The position numbers and the translations under genes are program-made. This document shows, piece after piece, positions 46,322 through 56,021 of a stretch of DNA of 64,000 bases (within the stretch, counting starts at the first letter, position 1; each line of letters starts with the position of its first letter). The notes beneath the pieces are model-generated. The model was given only the letters and a program-made list of their open reading frames with translations, did not search any database and had not been told where the DNA came from. Origin of the DNA: Sphingomonadales bacterium (GTDB taxonomy: Bacteria > Pseudomonadota > Alphaproteobacteria > Sphingomonadales > Govanellaceae); contig JACFMS010000012.1 in the NCBI GenBank assembly GCA_019455285.1, forward strand, positions 12,459 to 76,458, written 5' to 3'.

Positions 46322-46668
46322 ATCGGCGAGGAAAAATGTGCGCCCTGACTATGAGGATGCCGAAGAGGCGGCACGGCATCTATTGACGCCATGGTTTGGC
46401 AAGGCATTTATAAAAATAATATTTTTATATCAATGGGTTATATGATTTTAGCAAGCCAGAGCCCAGGACTGCGCCGCTTGCCACGGTCAGCGAACTTAAC
46501 CGATGGCGAAGCTGAGGGAGGGGGTAGTTTTTCGGCTATTTTAACTTGGCATGTTAAATTGGACGAAAAAATAGGGACGCGCTGATCAAGTGGCGGCTCT
46601 CTCATTCTCCTGCCTTTCTCTGGGCAAGGGTTCAGCGTTTCTGGTTGAGCATAAAAAACGGCCCTTGG

Positions 46669-46742
46669 CGTCATCCCCGCGAAAGGCGGGGAACCAGTCA
46701 ATCGCAAAAGAATCTGGATTCCCGCTTTCGCGGGAATGACGG
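46669..46742. repeat. Interspersed palindromic repeat, copy 2
   Basis: GTCATCCCCGCGAAAGGCGG and TTCCCGCTTTCGCGGGAATG arms match the copy at 5339-5409 in design and size. It borders the AT-rich DUF2971 gene on its left. Confidence 0.8.
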
Positions 46743-46813
46743 AGTGGTGTATATATTTAAGCTCCCCTTAGTTGCAATTTGCTTTGATAACACGCATAGG
46801 GAGATGGTGAAAA

Positions 46814-47785
46814 ATGGGTGACGAGCCTGACTATAGTAAGCTAGAAGAAATTTTTTTTCCATTTTCTCTAAACGAAAAACAAAAGATCATTAATTCAAAT
46901 AATAAGTTTGTTCACTATACAAGCGCTGAGAACGCATTAAAAATTATAGACACAAGAGAGTTCTGGATGAGGAACGCACTGTGTATGAACGACTATAGCG
47001 AAATAAATTATGGCCTCCAATTACTCAATTCATATTTCCGTGATGAACAGAAACGAAATAAGTTCTTCGAAGTGTTGATGGCGTGTGGAGTAAATTATGA
47101 TATAATAAATATTGTTATCAAGAAATTTGACGATAGCTCTCTTTTTATTAGATTTGAAACATATGTAAGCTGCTTTTCCGTACACGATACAAAAAACGAA
47201 GATGATGTGGGTCGGTTATCTATGTGGAGGGCCTATGGTAGAACTCCTGCTCGTGTTGCCTTGGTCCTAAATTCGGCTCTTTTTTTTGGTGAATCAGACG
47301 CGTTGGAAGCGTACTTATTCCCTGTTTCATACTCGGATACCGTTTTTTTCAATGAACTGAACAATATCGTTTCCAATATGGAAAATAACCGCGACTACAT
47401 CAAAAGCATAAACCCGGGAATAATTGCAGAGTGTATTTATAGGGTATTTCTATTCGGCATAACATGTACAAAGCATAAGGGTTTTTCAGAAGAGCAGGAA
47501 TGGAGAGTGTTGCATTTTCCTGAAATATGGAAATCTGAAGTTCTAAAGCCTGATGTTGTTACGATTGATGGGGCTCCACAGAAAATTTTTAAAATTCCAT
47601 TGGCAGATATCCCTGATGAAGGCTTGGTTGGCGTAGAGTTGCCGTCACTAATTGATCGGATTATTATTGGTCCTTCGCTAAATCCGTGGCCGATTCAGGG
47701 GGCTTTCATTCATGCTCTAATGAAAGCCGGCGTGCATGACGCAGCGGAAAGGGTATTTGTTTCTGAAATTCCGCTAAGAACATAA
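46814..47785 (+). CDS. DUF2971 family protein, AT-rich (probably acquired)
   Basis: A 323-residue soluble protein of the DUF2971 family: FVHYTSAENALKII, then FWMRNALCMNDYSEINYGLQLL, LSMWRAYGR and the C-terminal KGFSEEQEWRVLHFPE. The family is uncharacterised, though members appear in mobile and defence-rich regions. Base use is strongly AT-rich compared with all neighbours, so recent transfer is likely. GGGAGATGG precedes the ATG. It stands alone and its stop is a few bases from the convergent DUF486 gene. Confidence 0.85.
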   Translation: MGDEPDYSKLEEIFFPFSLNEKQKIINSNNKFVHYTSAENALKIIDTREFWMRNALCMNDYSEINYGLQLLNSYFRDEQKRNKFFEVLMACGVNYDIINIVIKKFDDSSLFIRFETYVSCFSVHDTKNEDDVGRLSMWRAYGRTPARVALVLNSALFFGESDALEAYLFPVSYSDTVFFNELNNIVSNMENNRDYIKSINPGIIAECIYRVFLFGITCTKHKGFSEEQEWRVLHFPEIWKSEVLKPDVVTIDGAPQKIFKIPLADIPDEGLVGVELPSLIDRIIIGPSLNPWPIQGAFIHALMKAGVHDAAERVFVSEIPLRT

Positions 47786-47795
47786 ATGTCTAACT

Positions 47796-48158
47796 TCACC
47801 CCACCGGCTTGCCGAAAACAAAATACGCGCCGATGAAAATCAGCGTGAAGCCGATGGCGTGGTTGATCGTCATCGGTTCCTTTAAATAAAATACCGAAAA
47901 CGCCGCGAAGACGCAGAGCGTGATCACCTCCTGCATGGTCTTTAATTCCGCCGCCGAATAGACCGCGTGGCCGATGCGGTTGGCCGGCACGGCGAGCCAG
48001 TATTCAAAAAACGCGATGCCCCAACTGACCAGCACGGCGATCCATAGCGCTGTGCTCTTGAATTTCAAATGCCCGTACCAGGCAAAGGTCATGAACACGT
48101 TGGAGCAGACCAAAAATATGATGGGTAATATATGGGGCAGCGATAACGCGGCGGGCAT
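47796..48158 (-). CDS. DUF486 family (DMT superfamily) membrane protein
   Basis: A 120-residue protein with four membrane helices of the DUF486/small-multidrug-type fold: IFLVCSNVFMTFAWYGHLK near the N-terminus, VSWGIAFFEYWLAVPANRIG, a following YSAAELKTMQEVITL, and FYLKEPMTINHAIGF. Transport function is suspected but the substrate is unknown. It is transcribed away from serC. Confidence 0.9.
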   Translation of the reverse strand: MPAALSLPHILPIIFLVCSNVFMTFAWYGHLKFKSTALWIAVLVSWGIAFFEYWLAVPANRIGHAVYSAAELKTMQEVITLCVFAAFSVFYLKEPMTINHAIGFTLIFIGAYFVFGKPVG

Positions 48159-48190
48159 GGCAACCTCGTGACTGGATGATGGAAGGAACT

Positions 48191-48281
48191 CTACCTCACC
48201 CCACCCCTCTCCTGCTAGGAGAGGGAGAAAAAAGATGCCCTCTCCTCAAAGGAGAGGGAGATAAAAACTGGGAGGGGGGAT
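48191..48281. repeat. Interspersed CT-rich palindromic repeat near serC
   Basis: CTCTCCTGCTAGGAGAGGGA and CCCTCTCCTCAAAGGAGAGG are consecutive hairpins, flanked by CCTCACCCC-like arms. The same family is at 49563-49621 and 51232-51324. Confidence 0.75.
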
Positions 48282-48355
48282 AAAAAGCCTTTCGCACCTG
48301 CGAAAAGATTTCCATTGACTTCCCGGCGGCGATCTATACCCTCGCGCCCGGGCCA

Positions 48356-48396
48356 CACCCTCCCAACGGGGTGAGCCTATTCTGTCACAGAATAGG
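48356..48396 (+). promoter_or_regulatory. Two-hairpin leader of serC covering the ribosome site
   Basis: The first hairpin pairs CACCC (48356-48360) with GGGTG (48369-48373). The second, CCTATTCTG (48376-48384) with CAGAATAGG (48388-48396), loop TCA, includes part of the AGGAG ribosome site before the ATG at 48405. An alphaproteobacterial serC leader RNA motif has been described, and this may be an example; the match is from memory of its layout, not an alignment. Confidence 0.5.
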
Positions 48397-48404
48397 AGAT
48401 TGAC

Positions 48405-49553
48405 ATGACCAAACCTGCCGCCAAGCCGCGGTCCGCCTTGTTTTCCTCAGGACCCTGCGCCAAACGTCCCGGATGGGACTTATCCGCTCTCAAAGACGCT
48501 CTCCTCGGCCGTTCGCACCGCTCCAAACCGGGTAAAGAGCGGCTCAAGGAAGCCATCGACCGCACCCGCGCCGTGCTCGGCGTGCCCGCCGACTATAAGA
48601 TCGGCATCGTCCCGGCTTCCGACACCGGCGCGGTGGAAATGGCGCTGTGGACCATGCTCGGCGCGCGCGGCGTCGATCTCCTCGCTTGGGAAAGCTTCGG
48701 CGAAGGTTGGGTCACCGATGTCACCAAGCAATTAAAGCTCAATGATGTACGCATTCTGAAAGCGGGCTACGGCGAGCTGCCGGACTTGATGCAAGCAGAC
48801 ATGTCCCATGACGTGGTGTTCACTTGGAACGGCACCACCTCCGGCGTGCGCGTGGCAGACGGCGAGTGGATTGCTGATAAGCGCGGCGGGCTGACCATTT
48901 GCGATGCCACCTCGGCGGCGTTCGCCATGGATTTACCGTGGCCCAAGCTCGATGTCGTCACCTTCTCCTGGCAGAAGGTGTTGGGCGGCGAAGCGGCGCA
49001 CGGCATGCTGGTTTTAAGCCCGCGCGCGGTGGAGCGGCTGGAAACCTATAAGCCAACCTGGCCGTTGCCGAAGATTTTCCGCATGACCAAGGGCGGCAAG
49101 TTGATCGATGGCATTTTCGAGGGTGAGACCATCAACACCCCCTCCATGCTGTGCGTCGAGGATTACATCGACGCGCTGAAATGGGCGGAAAAAGTCGGCG
49201 GCTTGCAAGGACTGATCGCCCGTTCGGAAGGAAACTTCCAGACGCTGGCCGAATGGGTCGAAAAAACGCCGTGGGTGGATTTCCTGGCGGTTGACCCGGC
49301 TACGCGCTCTTGCACCTCGGTGTGCTTGAAGATCGTCGATCAGAAATTCACCGCGCTTGATGCCGAGGCGCAGGCCAAGGCGGCCAAGAAAATCGCCTCG
49401 CTTCTCGAAGCCGAAGGCGTCGCCTTCGATATCGGCAATTATCGCGACGCACCGCCCGGACTGCGCATCTGGACCGGCGCCACGGTGGAAAAATCAGACA
49501 TCAAAGCGCTCACGCCCTGGCTTGATTGGGCGTTTGCGGAATTGAAGCTCTGA
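48405..49553 (+). CDS. serC: Phosphoserine aminotransferase
   Basis: SerC converts 3-phosphohydroxypyruvate to phosphoserine with glutamate as amino donor and PLP as cofactor. The 382-residue protein has [14 protein letters not shown] at its start, [28 protein letters not shown] and the PLP lysine in [15 protein letters not shown] near residue 190. It is of the alphaproteobacterial long form. It is followed by serA, the preceding enzyme of the serine pathway. Confidence 0.96.
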   Translation: MTKPAAKPRSALFSSGPCAKRPGWDLSALKDALLGRSHRSKPGKERLKEAIDRTRAVLGVPADYKIGIVPASDTGAVEMALWTMLGARGVDLLAWESFGEGWVTDVTKQLKLNDVRILKAGYGELPDLMQADMSHDVVFTWNGTTSGVRVADGEWIADKRGGLTICDATSAAFAMDLPWPKLDVVTFSWQKVLGGEAAHGMLVLSPRAVERLETYKPTWPLPKIFRMTKGGKLIDGIFEGETINTPSMLCVEDYIDALKWAEKVGGLQGLIARSEGNFQTLAEWVEKTPWVDFLAVDPATRSCTSVCLKIVDQKFTALDAEAQAKAAKKIASLLEAEGVAFDIGNYRDAPPGLRIWTGATVEKSDIKALTPWLDWAFAELKL

Positions 49554-49562
49554 AGGATTTTC

Positions 49563-49621
49563 CCCTCACCCCGACCCTCTCCCCACGGGAGAGGGGGATC
49601 CGCGCAGCGGAGGGTGAGAGG
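49563..49621. repeat. Interspersed CT-rich palindromic repeat between serC and serA
   Basis: CCCTCACCC... and CTCTCCCC/GGGAGAGGG hairpins ending GGGTGAGAGG. Same family as 48191-48281 and 51232-51324. Confidence 0.75.
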
Positions 49622-49645
49622 CCTTAAACACAAAAGGATTCTCCC

Positions 49646-51223
49646 ATGGTCAAGATTTTGATCTCTGATGACTTAAGCCCGCTCGCCAAGGCGATTTTTG
49701 AAGCCCGCGGCATCGTTGCCGACCAGATCGTCGGGCTTAGCAAGGACGAATTGATCGCCTGCATCGCGCAATATGACGGCCTTGCCATCCGCTCCGCCAC
49801 CAAGGTGACCAAGGAGGTCATCGCGGCGGCAAAAAACCTCAAGGTGATCGGCCGCGCCGGCATCGGCGTCGATAATGTTGACGTGCCAGCCGCCACCACC
49901 AAGGGCATCGTGGTGATGAACACGCCGTTCGGCAATTCCATCACCACCGCCGAACACGCCATCGCCATGATGTTCGCGTTGGCGCGGCAAATTCCCCAGG
50001 CTGACCGTTCCACCCGCGCCGGCAAGTGGGAGAAGAACAAGTTCATGGGCGTCGAGCTGACTTCCAAGACGCTCGGCATCATTGGCTGCGGCAACATCGG
50101 CGCCATCGTCGCCGAACGGGCGCTGGGGCTGAAGATGAAGGTGATCGCTTTCGATCCCTACCTGTCGCCGGAACGCGCGGTTGATCTTGGCGTCGAGAAA
50201 GTGGAGCTGGATGACCTCCTGCGCCGCGCCGATTTCATCACCTTGCACACGCCCTTGACGCCCGCCACGCGCAACATCATCGATGCTGCAGCGTTCGACA
50301 AAATGAAGGATGGCGTGCGCATCATCAACTGCGCTCGCGGCGGCCTTGTTGTCGAGAAGGATTTAAAAGTCGCGCTGGAGTCCGGCAAGGTGGCGGGCGC
50401 GGCTCTGGATGTGTACGAAGTAGAGCCAGCCAAGGAAAATGAACTCTTTGCCATCGATAAAGCCATTTTCACGCCGCATCTCGGCGCTTCCACCAATGAA
50501 GCGCAGGTCAACGTCGCGGTGCAGGTCGCCGAGCAGATGGCGGATTATCTCTTGGACGGCGCGGTGACCAATGCCTTGAACATGGCCTCGGTCAGCGCCG
50601 AGGATGCGCCGCGGCTGCGGCCCTACATGAAGCTTGCCTCGCAATTGGGCAGCTTCGCCGGCCAGCTCACCGAAACCGCCATCAAGAAAGTCACCATCGA
50701 GTATGAGGGCGATGTTACCGCCCTGAATACTCGGCCGCTGACAGCCGTGGTGGTGGAAGGCTTGCTACGGCCGCTGATGGATTCGGTCAACATGGTCAAT
50801 GCGCTCACCATCGCCAAGGAGCGCGACATCGAGGTGACCGAGGTCAAGCACGACCGCGAGGGCAACTATCACACCCTCGTCCGCCTGGTGGTGACCACCG
50901 AAAAGCAGACCCGCGATGTCGCCGGCACGCTGTTCGCTGACGGCGGCCCGCGCATCGTCCAGGTCAAGGGCATCAACATCGAGGCCCAGGTGACGCCCAA
51001 CATGATCTACATCGTCAACGAGGACTTGCCGGGCTTCATCGGCAATTTTGGCTCCATCCTCGGCGACGCCAAGATCAACATCGCCACCTTCAACCTCGGC
51101 CGCACGGCCGCCGGCAAGGAAGCCATCGCACTGATTGCCGTCGACCAGCCGGTGCCGGCGAAGGTGTTAGAGCAGATCCGGGCGCTGAAAATGGTCCGCC
51201 AGGTCAAGCTTCTGCAATTCTAG
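49646..51223 (+). CDS. serA: D-3-phosphoglycerate dehydrogenase
   Basis: SerA oxidises 3-phosphoglycerate, the committing step of serine synthesis. The 525-residue long form has an N-terminal NAD-binding pair of domains with LGIIGCGNIGAIVAERALGLK near residue 147, INCARGGLVVEKDL near 230 and LGASTNEAQVNVA near 280. An intervening allosteric-substrate-binding domain and a C-terminal ACT domain (about 450-525, IYIVNEDLPGFIGNFG) follow. The ACT domain implies serine feedback. Confidence 0.97.
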   Translation: MVKILISDDLSPLAKAIFEARGIVADQIVGLSKDELIACIAQYDGLAIRSATKVTKEVIAAAKNLKVIGRAGIGVDNVDVPAATTKGIVVMNTPFGNSITTAEHAIAMMFALARQIPQADRSTRAGKWEKNKFMGVELTSKTLGIIGCGNIGAIVAERALGLKMKVIAFDPYLSPERAVDLGVEKVELDDLLRRADFITLHTPLTPATRNIIDAAAFDKMKDGVRIINCARGGLVVEKDLKVALESGKVAGAALDVYEVEPAKENELFAIDKAIFTPHLGASTNEAQVNVAVQVAEQMADYLLDGAVTNALNMASVSAEDAPRLRPYMKLASQLGSFAGQLTETAIKKVTIEYEGDVTALNTRPLTAVVVEGLLRPLMDSVNMVNALTIAKERDIEVTEVKHDREGNYHTLVRLVVTTEKQTRDVAGTLFADGGPRIVQVKGINIEAQVTPNMIYIVNEDLPGFIGNFGSILGDAKINIATFNLGRTAAGKEAIALIAVDQPVPAKVLEQIRALKMVRQVKLLQF

Positions 51224-51231
51224 GAGATCGC

Positions 51232-51324
51232 CCCCTCACCCTGGCGCTCCGCGCCCTCCCTCTCCCCACGGGAGAGGGTAAAATAAAAAATCCCCGCTCT
51301 TTGGGGAGAGGGTAGGGTGAGGGG
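51232..51324. repeat. Interspersed CT-rich palindromic repeat after serA
   Basis: Outer arms CCCCTCACCCT (51232-51242) and AGGGTGAGGGG (51314-51324) enclose CTCTCCCCACGGGAGAGGG and CCCCGCTCTTTGGGG hairpins. Confidence 0.8.
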
Positions 51325-51402
51325 TATTTCCGCGCTCGACGAGGGCAGGGAATGCCGATATTGTGGCGGGCGATTTAAACCAGGGCATTCCGATTAATTA
51401 CC

Positions 51403-52557
51403 ATGGCCGACTATTCGGAAAGAGCATTGCTGCCGGAGGGATTTCACGATGATCTCCCGCCCGACGCCGAGCGTCAGGCAGCCCTCGTCACCCGTCTGCT
51501 CGACCGCTTCGCCGCCTTCGGCTACGACCGAGTGTCGCCGCCGCTGGCGGAGTTCGAGGATAGCCTCCTGGCCGGCTCCGGCAAGACCCAGGCCCGCGCC
51601 ATGTTCCGGGTCATGGACCCGGTGACCCATCGCATGATGGGCTTACGCACCGACATGACCATTCAGGTGGCGCGCATCGCCGCCACGCGGCTTGCCGCCG
51701 AGGCGCGCCCCTTGCGCTTGGCTTACGCCGGCGACGTGCTCAGGGTGCGCGGCGGCCAATTGCGGCCCGAGCGGCAGTTCGGCCAGGCCGGCATCGAGCT
51801 CATTGGCGAGCCGTCCCTGGAGGCCGATCTGGAGGTCTTGCTGATCGCCGCCGACGCCTTGACGGCCATCGGCCTGGAGAATCTTTCCGTTGATCTAACG
51901 GTGCCGACCTTGGCGCCGACGCTGGCCGCGCACTTCGAGTTGTCGAAGGCGGCGACCAAGGCGTTGCAGGCGGCCTTGAACGATAAGGACGCCGGCGAGC
52001 TGGCCGCTCTGAAGGGTGAAGCCGGCGCGGTGTTTCGCGGCCTGCTCGCCGCTGCCGGCCCGGCCGACGACGCGTTGGCCGCCTTGGGTCGGCTGGCCTT
52101 GCCGGATGCCGTGCAGCCGCTGATCGCCGGCCTCAAAACCCTGGTGGCGCGCTTAAAAGAGGCCGCGCCCGACCTGGCCGTCACCGTCGATCCCGGCGAG
52201 TTCGAGGGCTTTGAGTATAAGACCGGCATTTCCTTTACCTTGTTCGCTAAGGGTGCGCGGGGTGAGATCGGCCGTGGCGGCCGCTACGAGATTGCCGCCG
52301 CCGAAGGCCGCGGCCGGGAAAGCGCCACGGGCTTTACGGTCTACCTCGATAGCGTTATCAGGGCAGCGCCGGCGGCAATCCCGTCGCAGAAGGTCTATGT
52401 ACCGTTCGGCGTCTCGCTGGCCGAGGCGCGGCGGCTGCAAGGGGAAGGCTGGCGCACCGTGCGCGGTCTGGCGAAAGAGGCTGATGTCCGTCAACAAGCG
52501 GCGGCATTGGGCTGCACCCATATTCTGGCGCATGGCGGCGTTCAGGCCATCGCTTAA
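51403..52557 (+). CDS. hisZ: ATP phosphoribosyltransferase regulatory subunit
   Basis: HisZ is a histidyl-tRNA-synthetase-like subunit that activates short-form HisG in histidine synthesis. The 384-residue protein has LLPEGFHDDLPPDAERQAAL, a motif 2-like MMGLRTDMTIQVARIAATRL near residue 80, and RPERQFGQAGIELIGE. The anticodon-binding domain of true HisRS is missing. It directly precedes purA by 27 bases, the usual alphaproteobacterial arrangement. Confidence 0.93.
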   Translation: MADYSERALLPEGFHDDLPPDAERQAALVTRLLDRFAAFGYDRVSPPLAEFEDSLLAGSGKTQARAMFRVMDPVTHRMMGLRTDMTIQVARIAATRLAAEARPLRLAYAGDVLRVRGGQLRPERQFGQAGIELIGEPSLEADLEVLLIAADALTAIGLENLSVDLTVPTLAPTLAAHFELSKAATKALQAALNDKDAGELAALKGEAGAVFRGLLAAAGPADDALAALGRLALPDAVQPLIAGLKTLVARLKEAAPDLAVTVDPGEFEGFEYKTGISFTLFAKGARGEIGRGGRYEIAAAEGRGRESATGFTVYLDSVIRAAPAAIPSQKVYVPFGVSLAEARRLQGEGWRTVRGLAKEADVRQQAAALGCTHILAHGGVQAIA

Positions 52558-52584
52558 ACGAAACGGAAAGAGAGACGAAACAAC

Positions 52585-53877
52585 GTGGCGAACGTCGTGG
52601 TAGTTGGCGCCCAGTGGGGCGATGAAGGCAAGGGCAAGATCGTCGACTGGCTGTCCGAGCGGGCCGATGTGGTGGTGCGCTTTCAGGGCGGGCATAATGC
52701 CGGCCATACCCTGGTCATCGACAAGGTGACCTATAAGCTGAGCCTGCTGCCCTCAGGCATCGTCCGCAAGGGCAAGCTGTCGGTCATCGGCAACGGCGTG
52801 GTGGTCGATCCCTGGGCGCTATTGAGCGAGGTCGAGCGCCTGACCGGGCAGGGGGTGGCGGTGACCCCGGCAAACCTGAAGGTTGCGGAAAACTGCGCCC
52901 TCATTCTACCCTTTCACCGTGAGCTGGACGCCTTCCGCGAGGACGCCTCGGGCGCCGGCCAGATCGGCACCACCCGGCGCGGCATTGGCCCGGCTTATGA
53001 GGACAAGGTGGCGCGCCGCGCGCTCCGCGTCGCCGATTTGGCGGATCGGAATCAAGTGGCCTCCCGGGTCGATGGGCTGCTGGCCCATCACAATCCGCTG
53101 CGCGCCGGGCTTGGCAAGCCGCTCATCGACCGCGACGCGCTGATTGCCGAGATCCTGGCCGTTGCGCCTAAAATCCTGCCCTTTGTATGCGCTTCCTGGC
53201 GGGTTCTGGACGAGGCGCGCCGCGCCGGCAAACGCATCCTGTTTGAGGGCGCGCAAGGCATTATGCTCGACGTCGATCACGGCACCTACCCTTATGTCAC
53301 CTCGTCCAATACCGTCTCTTCGCAAGCCGCCGGCGGCTCCGGCCTCGGCCCCAATTCCCTGAACTATGTCCTGGGCATCACCAAGGCCTACACCACCCGG
53401 GTCGGCAGCGGACCGTTTCCCACTGAGCAGGTCAACGAGATCGGCAAAACCCTGGGCGAGCGAGGGCACGAGTTCGGCACCGTGACCGGCCGCTCCCGGC
53501 GCTGCGGCTGGTTTGACGCCGTGATGGTGCGCCAGGCGATGAAGATCGGCGGCATCGACGGCATTGCATTAACCAAGCTCGACGTACTGGACGGCTTTCG
53601 CGAGTTGAAGGTCTGCGTCGGCTACCGGCTGGACGGGGCGACGCTCGATCACTTCCCGGCCGGGGTTAACGATCAGGCCCGGGTCGACCCCATCTATGAG
53701 ACCTTCGAGGGCTGGCCGGAGAGCACCCGCGGGGCGCGCTCCTGGGCCGACCTGCCGGCCACCGCCATCAAGTATATCCGCCGCATCGAGGAATTGATCG
53801 AAACCCCGGTGACCCTGTTGTCCACCAGTCCGGAACGGGACGATACCATCCTGGTGCGCGATCCTTTCGCCGCCTGA
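52585..53877 (+). CDS. purA: Adenylosuccinate synthetase
   Basis: PurA joins IMP and aspartate with GTP in AMP synthesis. The 430-residue protein starts at a GTG and has [20 protein letters not shown] (GTP loop, residues about 3-22), [29 protein letters not shown] and [14 protein letters not shown]. Near its end it has [16 protein letters not shown]. The preceding AAAGAGA is an adequate ribosome site. Confidence 0.97.
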   Translation: MANVVVVGAQWGDEGKGKIVDWLSERADVVVRFQGGHNAGHTLVIDKVTYKLSLLPSGIVRKGKLSVIGNGVVVDPWALLSEVERLTGQGVAVTPANLKVAENCALILPFHRELDAFREDASGAGQIGTTRRGIGPAYEDKVARRALRVADLADRNQVASRVDGLLAHHNPLRAGLGKPLIDRDALIAEILAVAPKILPFVCASWRVLDEARRAGKRILFEGAQGIMLDVDHGTYPYVTSSNTVSSQAAGGSGLGPNSLNYVLGITKAYTTRVGSGPFPTEQVNEIGKTLGERGHEFGTVTGRSRRCGWFDAVMVRQAMKIGGIDGIALTKLDVLDGFRELKVCVGYRLDGATLDHFPAGVNDQARVDPIYETFEGWPESTRGARSWADLPATAIKYIRRIEELIETPVTLLSTSPERDDTILVRDPFAA

Positions 53878-53971
53878 GGCTTCCTTAACCCCCCTTTAAG
53901 GCAACCGTGTTCTGATAGCATGGGGCGCGCCTACCCATTGGGTAGGCGGCATATTGCAGCGGACGAGGGGG

Positions 53972-56002
53972 ATGGTTAGCAATACCGCGTCGACAGCCAA
54001 TGAAGCCATCGTCGCCGACCGCTTTGCGGTGGACCTGATGGCGCCTCTGCCTGAGCTCGACACCGCCGGCGGCTATGCCTTTGCGGCGCGCGACGTCGTC
54101 GACCCGCGGCAGAAGGTCTATGGCCTTATCCAGCGGCTTGACGTGCCGCGCCGGGACGTGGTGGTCTCCAAGCTGAAAAGCCGGTTGGTCAAGGGAGTGC
54201 TGTGCCCGCGCGGCGAAGGGATCGTTACCGCATCGACCGGGGACGGTCAGGGCCAGCGGTTATGCACCATCGTGGAATTTCCTGCCGGCGGCCGGCTGAT
54301 CGATGGCGAGCATTTTTCCGCTTTCAGCGAACGCACGCTTAGACAGGAAATTTTGCCGCAACTGGCGCGTACGCTGTCGGACCTCCATGATATTGACATC
54401 ACCCACCGCAGCCTGACGCTCCACGATCTTTACTACCGCGATCGCGAGCGCAGCGAATTGGTGCTCGGCGAGTGTTTTTCGGCGCCGCCCGGCGTTCATT
54501 TGTCATCGGCGCAAGAGCCGATCGAACGGGCGCTGGCGCTGCCCGCCGGGCGCGGCATAGGCGACCCCGCCTGCGACATGTTTGCCTTGGGCACGCTCAT
54601 CATGTCGCTTTATCTCGGCCGCGACGTGACGCAAAACGGCAGCATCAGCTTTCTTGAGCAGCGTATTCAGTTGGGATCCTTTGTCGCTTCCGGCGGCACG
54701 CATGACGGCACCGGACCGATCAATGATCTGTTGCGCGGCCTCTTGGACGATAACGCGGAAAAACGCTGGACAGCTGACGACGTTAGCAACTGGGCGGAAG
54801 GCTTGACGATACGCAAAGGCACGATGAGCGATCTCGGTTGGGCGCTTAATCGCCCGCTATCGTTCCAAGGCCGCAATTTCAAGGATCGACGGTTGCTGGC
54901 CTTGGCGTTCGCCAATGCGCCGCGAGAGGCCATTGAATTCTCGCAGACGGAACGTTTCCGCCATTGGATCACCAACGGCTTGGCGGAGGGCTTGAGCGAG
55001 GATTGGCTCAAGCGCGCCCTGGACTCGCGGCAATTCAAAGCCGGGCATGCCGATGATGCCGGTGAAGAAGCAATGGCGCTGGGGCGGCTGATGGCGGTAT
55101 TTTTTCCTGAAGGACCGATCATTTTCGGACCGCTGCGGTTCATGCCCGACGGTTTTGTCTCGCTGTTGACGGTATCATTTGCCGATAACGATCAGGAAGC
55201 GCAGGCGCTGGTGCGTGACCTGATCGGCCGCGGTCGCCTTGATATGCTGCTCGACATTCTCAGCGGGCGCAGCCCTTCCTTGCGCGCCAGCACGACGAAA
55301 TTCGCCGGCTTGTCAGCCATGGCCAATAACCCGGCGCTGGGGTTTGGATTGGAGCGCTGCCTTTATGAACTGAATAAATCGTTGCCATGCGTCAGCCCGA
55401 AGGTGGAGATGAGCTATGTTGACAGCTTGAGCAAGCTGGCGGCGGCGCTGGATGGAGCGGCGGGGCGCGGCGAGCCGGTGATGACGATGATCGATGCTCA
55501 TGTCGCCGCCTATCTGTGCCGTCAGTCCAGTTCGTTCGAGACGCTCCTCAGCCGCCTTGGCGCCGCTGCCGGGCAGAGCGAGGCTTACACCATGGAGATG
55601 GTGCGCATCCTGGGATCGTTGCAGGAAAGATATTATCCCCAGGGATTGAAGAATCTGGCGAAAGGCATTCTGCCGGCGCTGAAAAAGCTGGTAGAGCCTT
55701 TGCACAGCAAGACCAGACGCCGCCAGCTCGGGCAACTCATCACCCGCTATATCGAGGAAGGCAATATTTTCGCCATCGCCAATACCATCAATTTTACGGC
55801 GATCAAGAAACATGATGAGCGTGATTTTGAAAACGTGCGGCGTCAAATTTCGCTGATCGATCGCGAACGCCGCCGGCTTGAACAGCCGATCGGTCCAGAT
55901 GATGCCCGGGCGCGTCTGACAGGCTATCGGTATGCCTTTTATCTCGCCTGCACGGTGATGGGGGTATTCGCCACCAGCTCCTTGTTCCAGTTGTTGATGT
56001 AG
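53972..56002 (+). CDS. Membrane-anchored protein pseudokinase
   Basis: A 676-residue protein. The N-terminal 280 residues follow a Ser/Thr kinase lobe pattern, but the key residues are replaced: the HRD loop reads ITHRSLTLHDLYY (no catalytic Asp), and the DFG position reads LGECF. The helix ACDMFALGTLIMSLYLG is kept. The middle is helical, and one hydrophobic segment lies at the C-terminus (about 655-674), so it is tail-anchored. The ATG at 53972 has GAGGGGG upstream. It is followed by a small membrane protein and may form a unit with it. The partner is unknown. Confidence 0.75.
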   Translation: MVSNTASTANEAIVADRFAVDLMAPLPELDTAGGYAFAARDVVDPRQKVYGLIQRLDVPRRDVVVSKLKSRLVKGVLCPRGEGIVTASTGDGQGQRLCTIVEFPAGGRLIDGEHFSAFSERTLRQEILPQLARTLSDLHDIDITHRSLTLHDLYYRDRERSELVLGECFSAPPGVHLSSAQEPIERALALPAGRGIGDPACDMFALGTLIMSLYLGRDVTQNGSISFLEQRIQLGSFVASGGTHDGTGPINDLLRGLLDDNAEKRWTADDVSNWAEGLTIRKGTMSDLGWALNRPLSFQGRNFKDRRLLALAFANAPREAIEFSQTERFRHWITNGLAEGLSEDWLKRALDSRQFKAGHADDAGEEAMALGRLMAVFFPEGPIIFGPLRFMPDGFVSLLTVSFADNDQEAQALVRDLIGRGRLDMLLDILSGRSPSLRASTTKFAGLSAMANNPALGFGLERCLYELNKSLPCVSPKVEMSYVDSLSKLAAALDGAAGRGEPVMTMIDAHVAAYLCRQSSSFETLLSRLGAAAGQSEAYTMEMVRILGSLQERYYPQGLKNLAKGILPALKKLVEPLHSKTRRRQLGQLITRYIEEGNIFAIANTINFTAIKKHDERDFENVRRQISLIDRERRRLEQPIGPDDARARLTGYRYAFYLACTVMGVFATSSLFQLLM

Positions 56003-56021
56003 ACGAGGAAGGGCGGGCATC

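Larger units (their letters stand above)
46159..46813. other. Gene-poor interval
   Basis: No convincing gene over 655 bases. It holds the CRP-like site at 46306-46321, an AT-rich stretch around 46400-46445, and the palindromic repeat at 46669-46742. A 35-codon frame from GTG 46338 after GAGGA is possible but unsupported. Confidence 0.5.

Noticed and set aside
46180-46386. Plus-strand open frame of 68 codons
   Set aside because: Arg/His-rich product, no family pattern, and it overlaps the CRP-type site and the upstream region of a better minus-strand gene.
48191-51324. Series of CT-rich repeats considered as a CRISPR array
   Set aside because: The copies are separated by whole genes, are palindromic, and lack regular spacers or cas genes.
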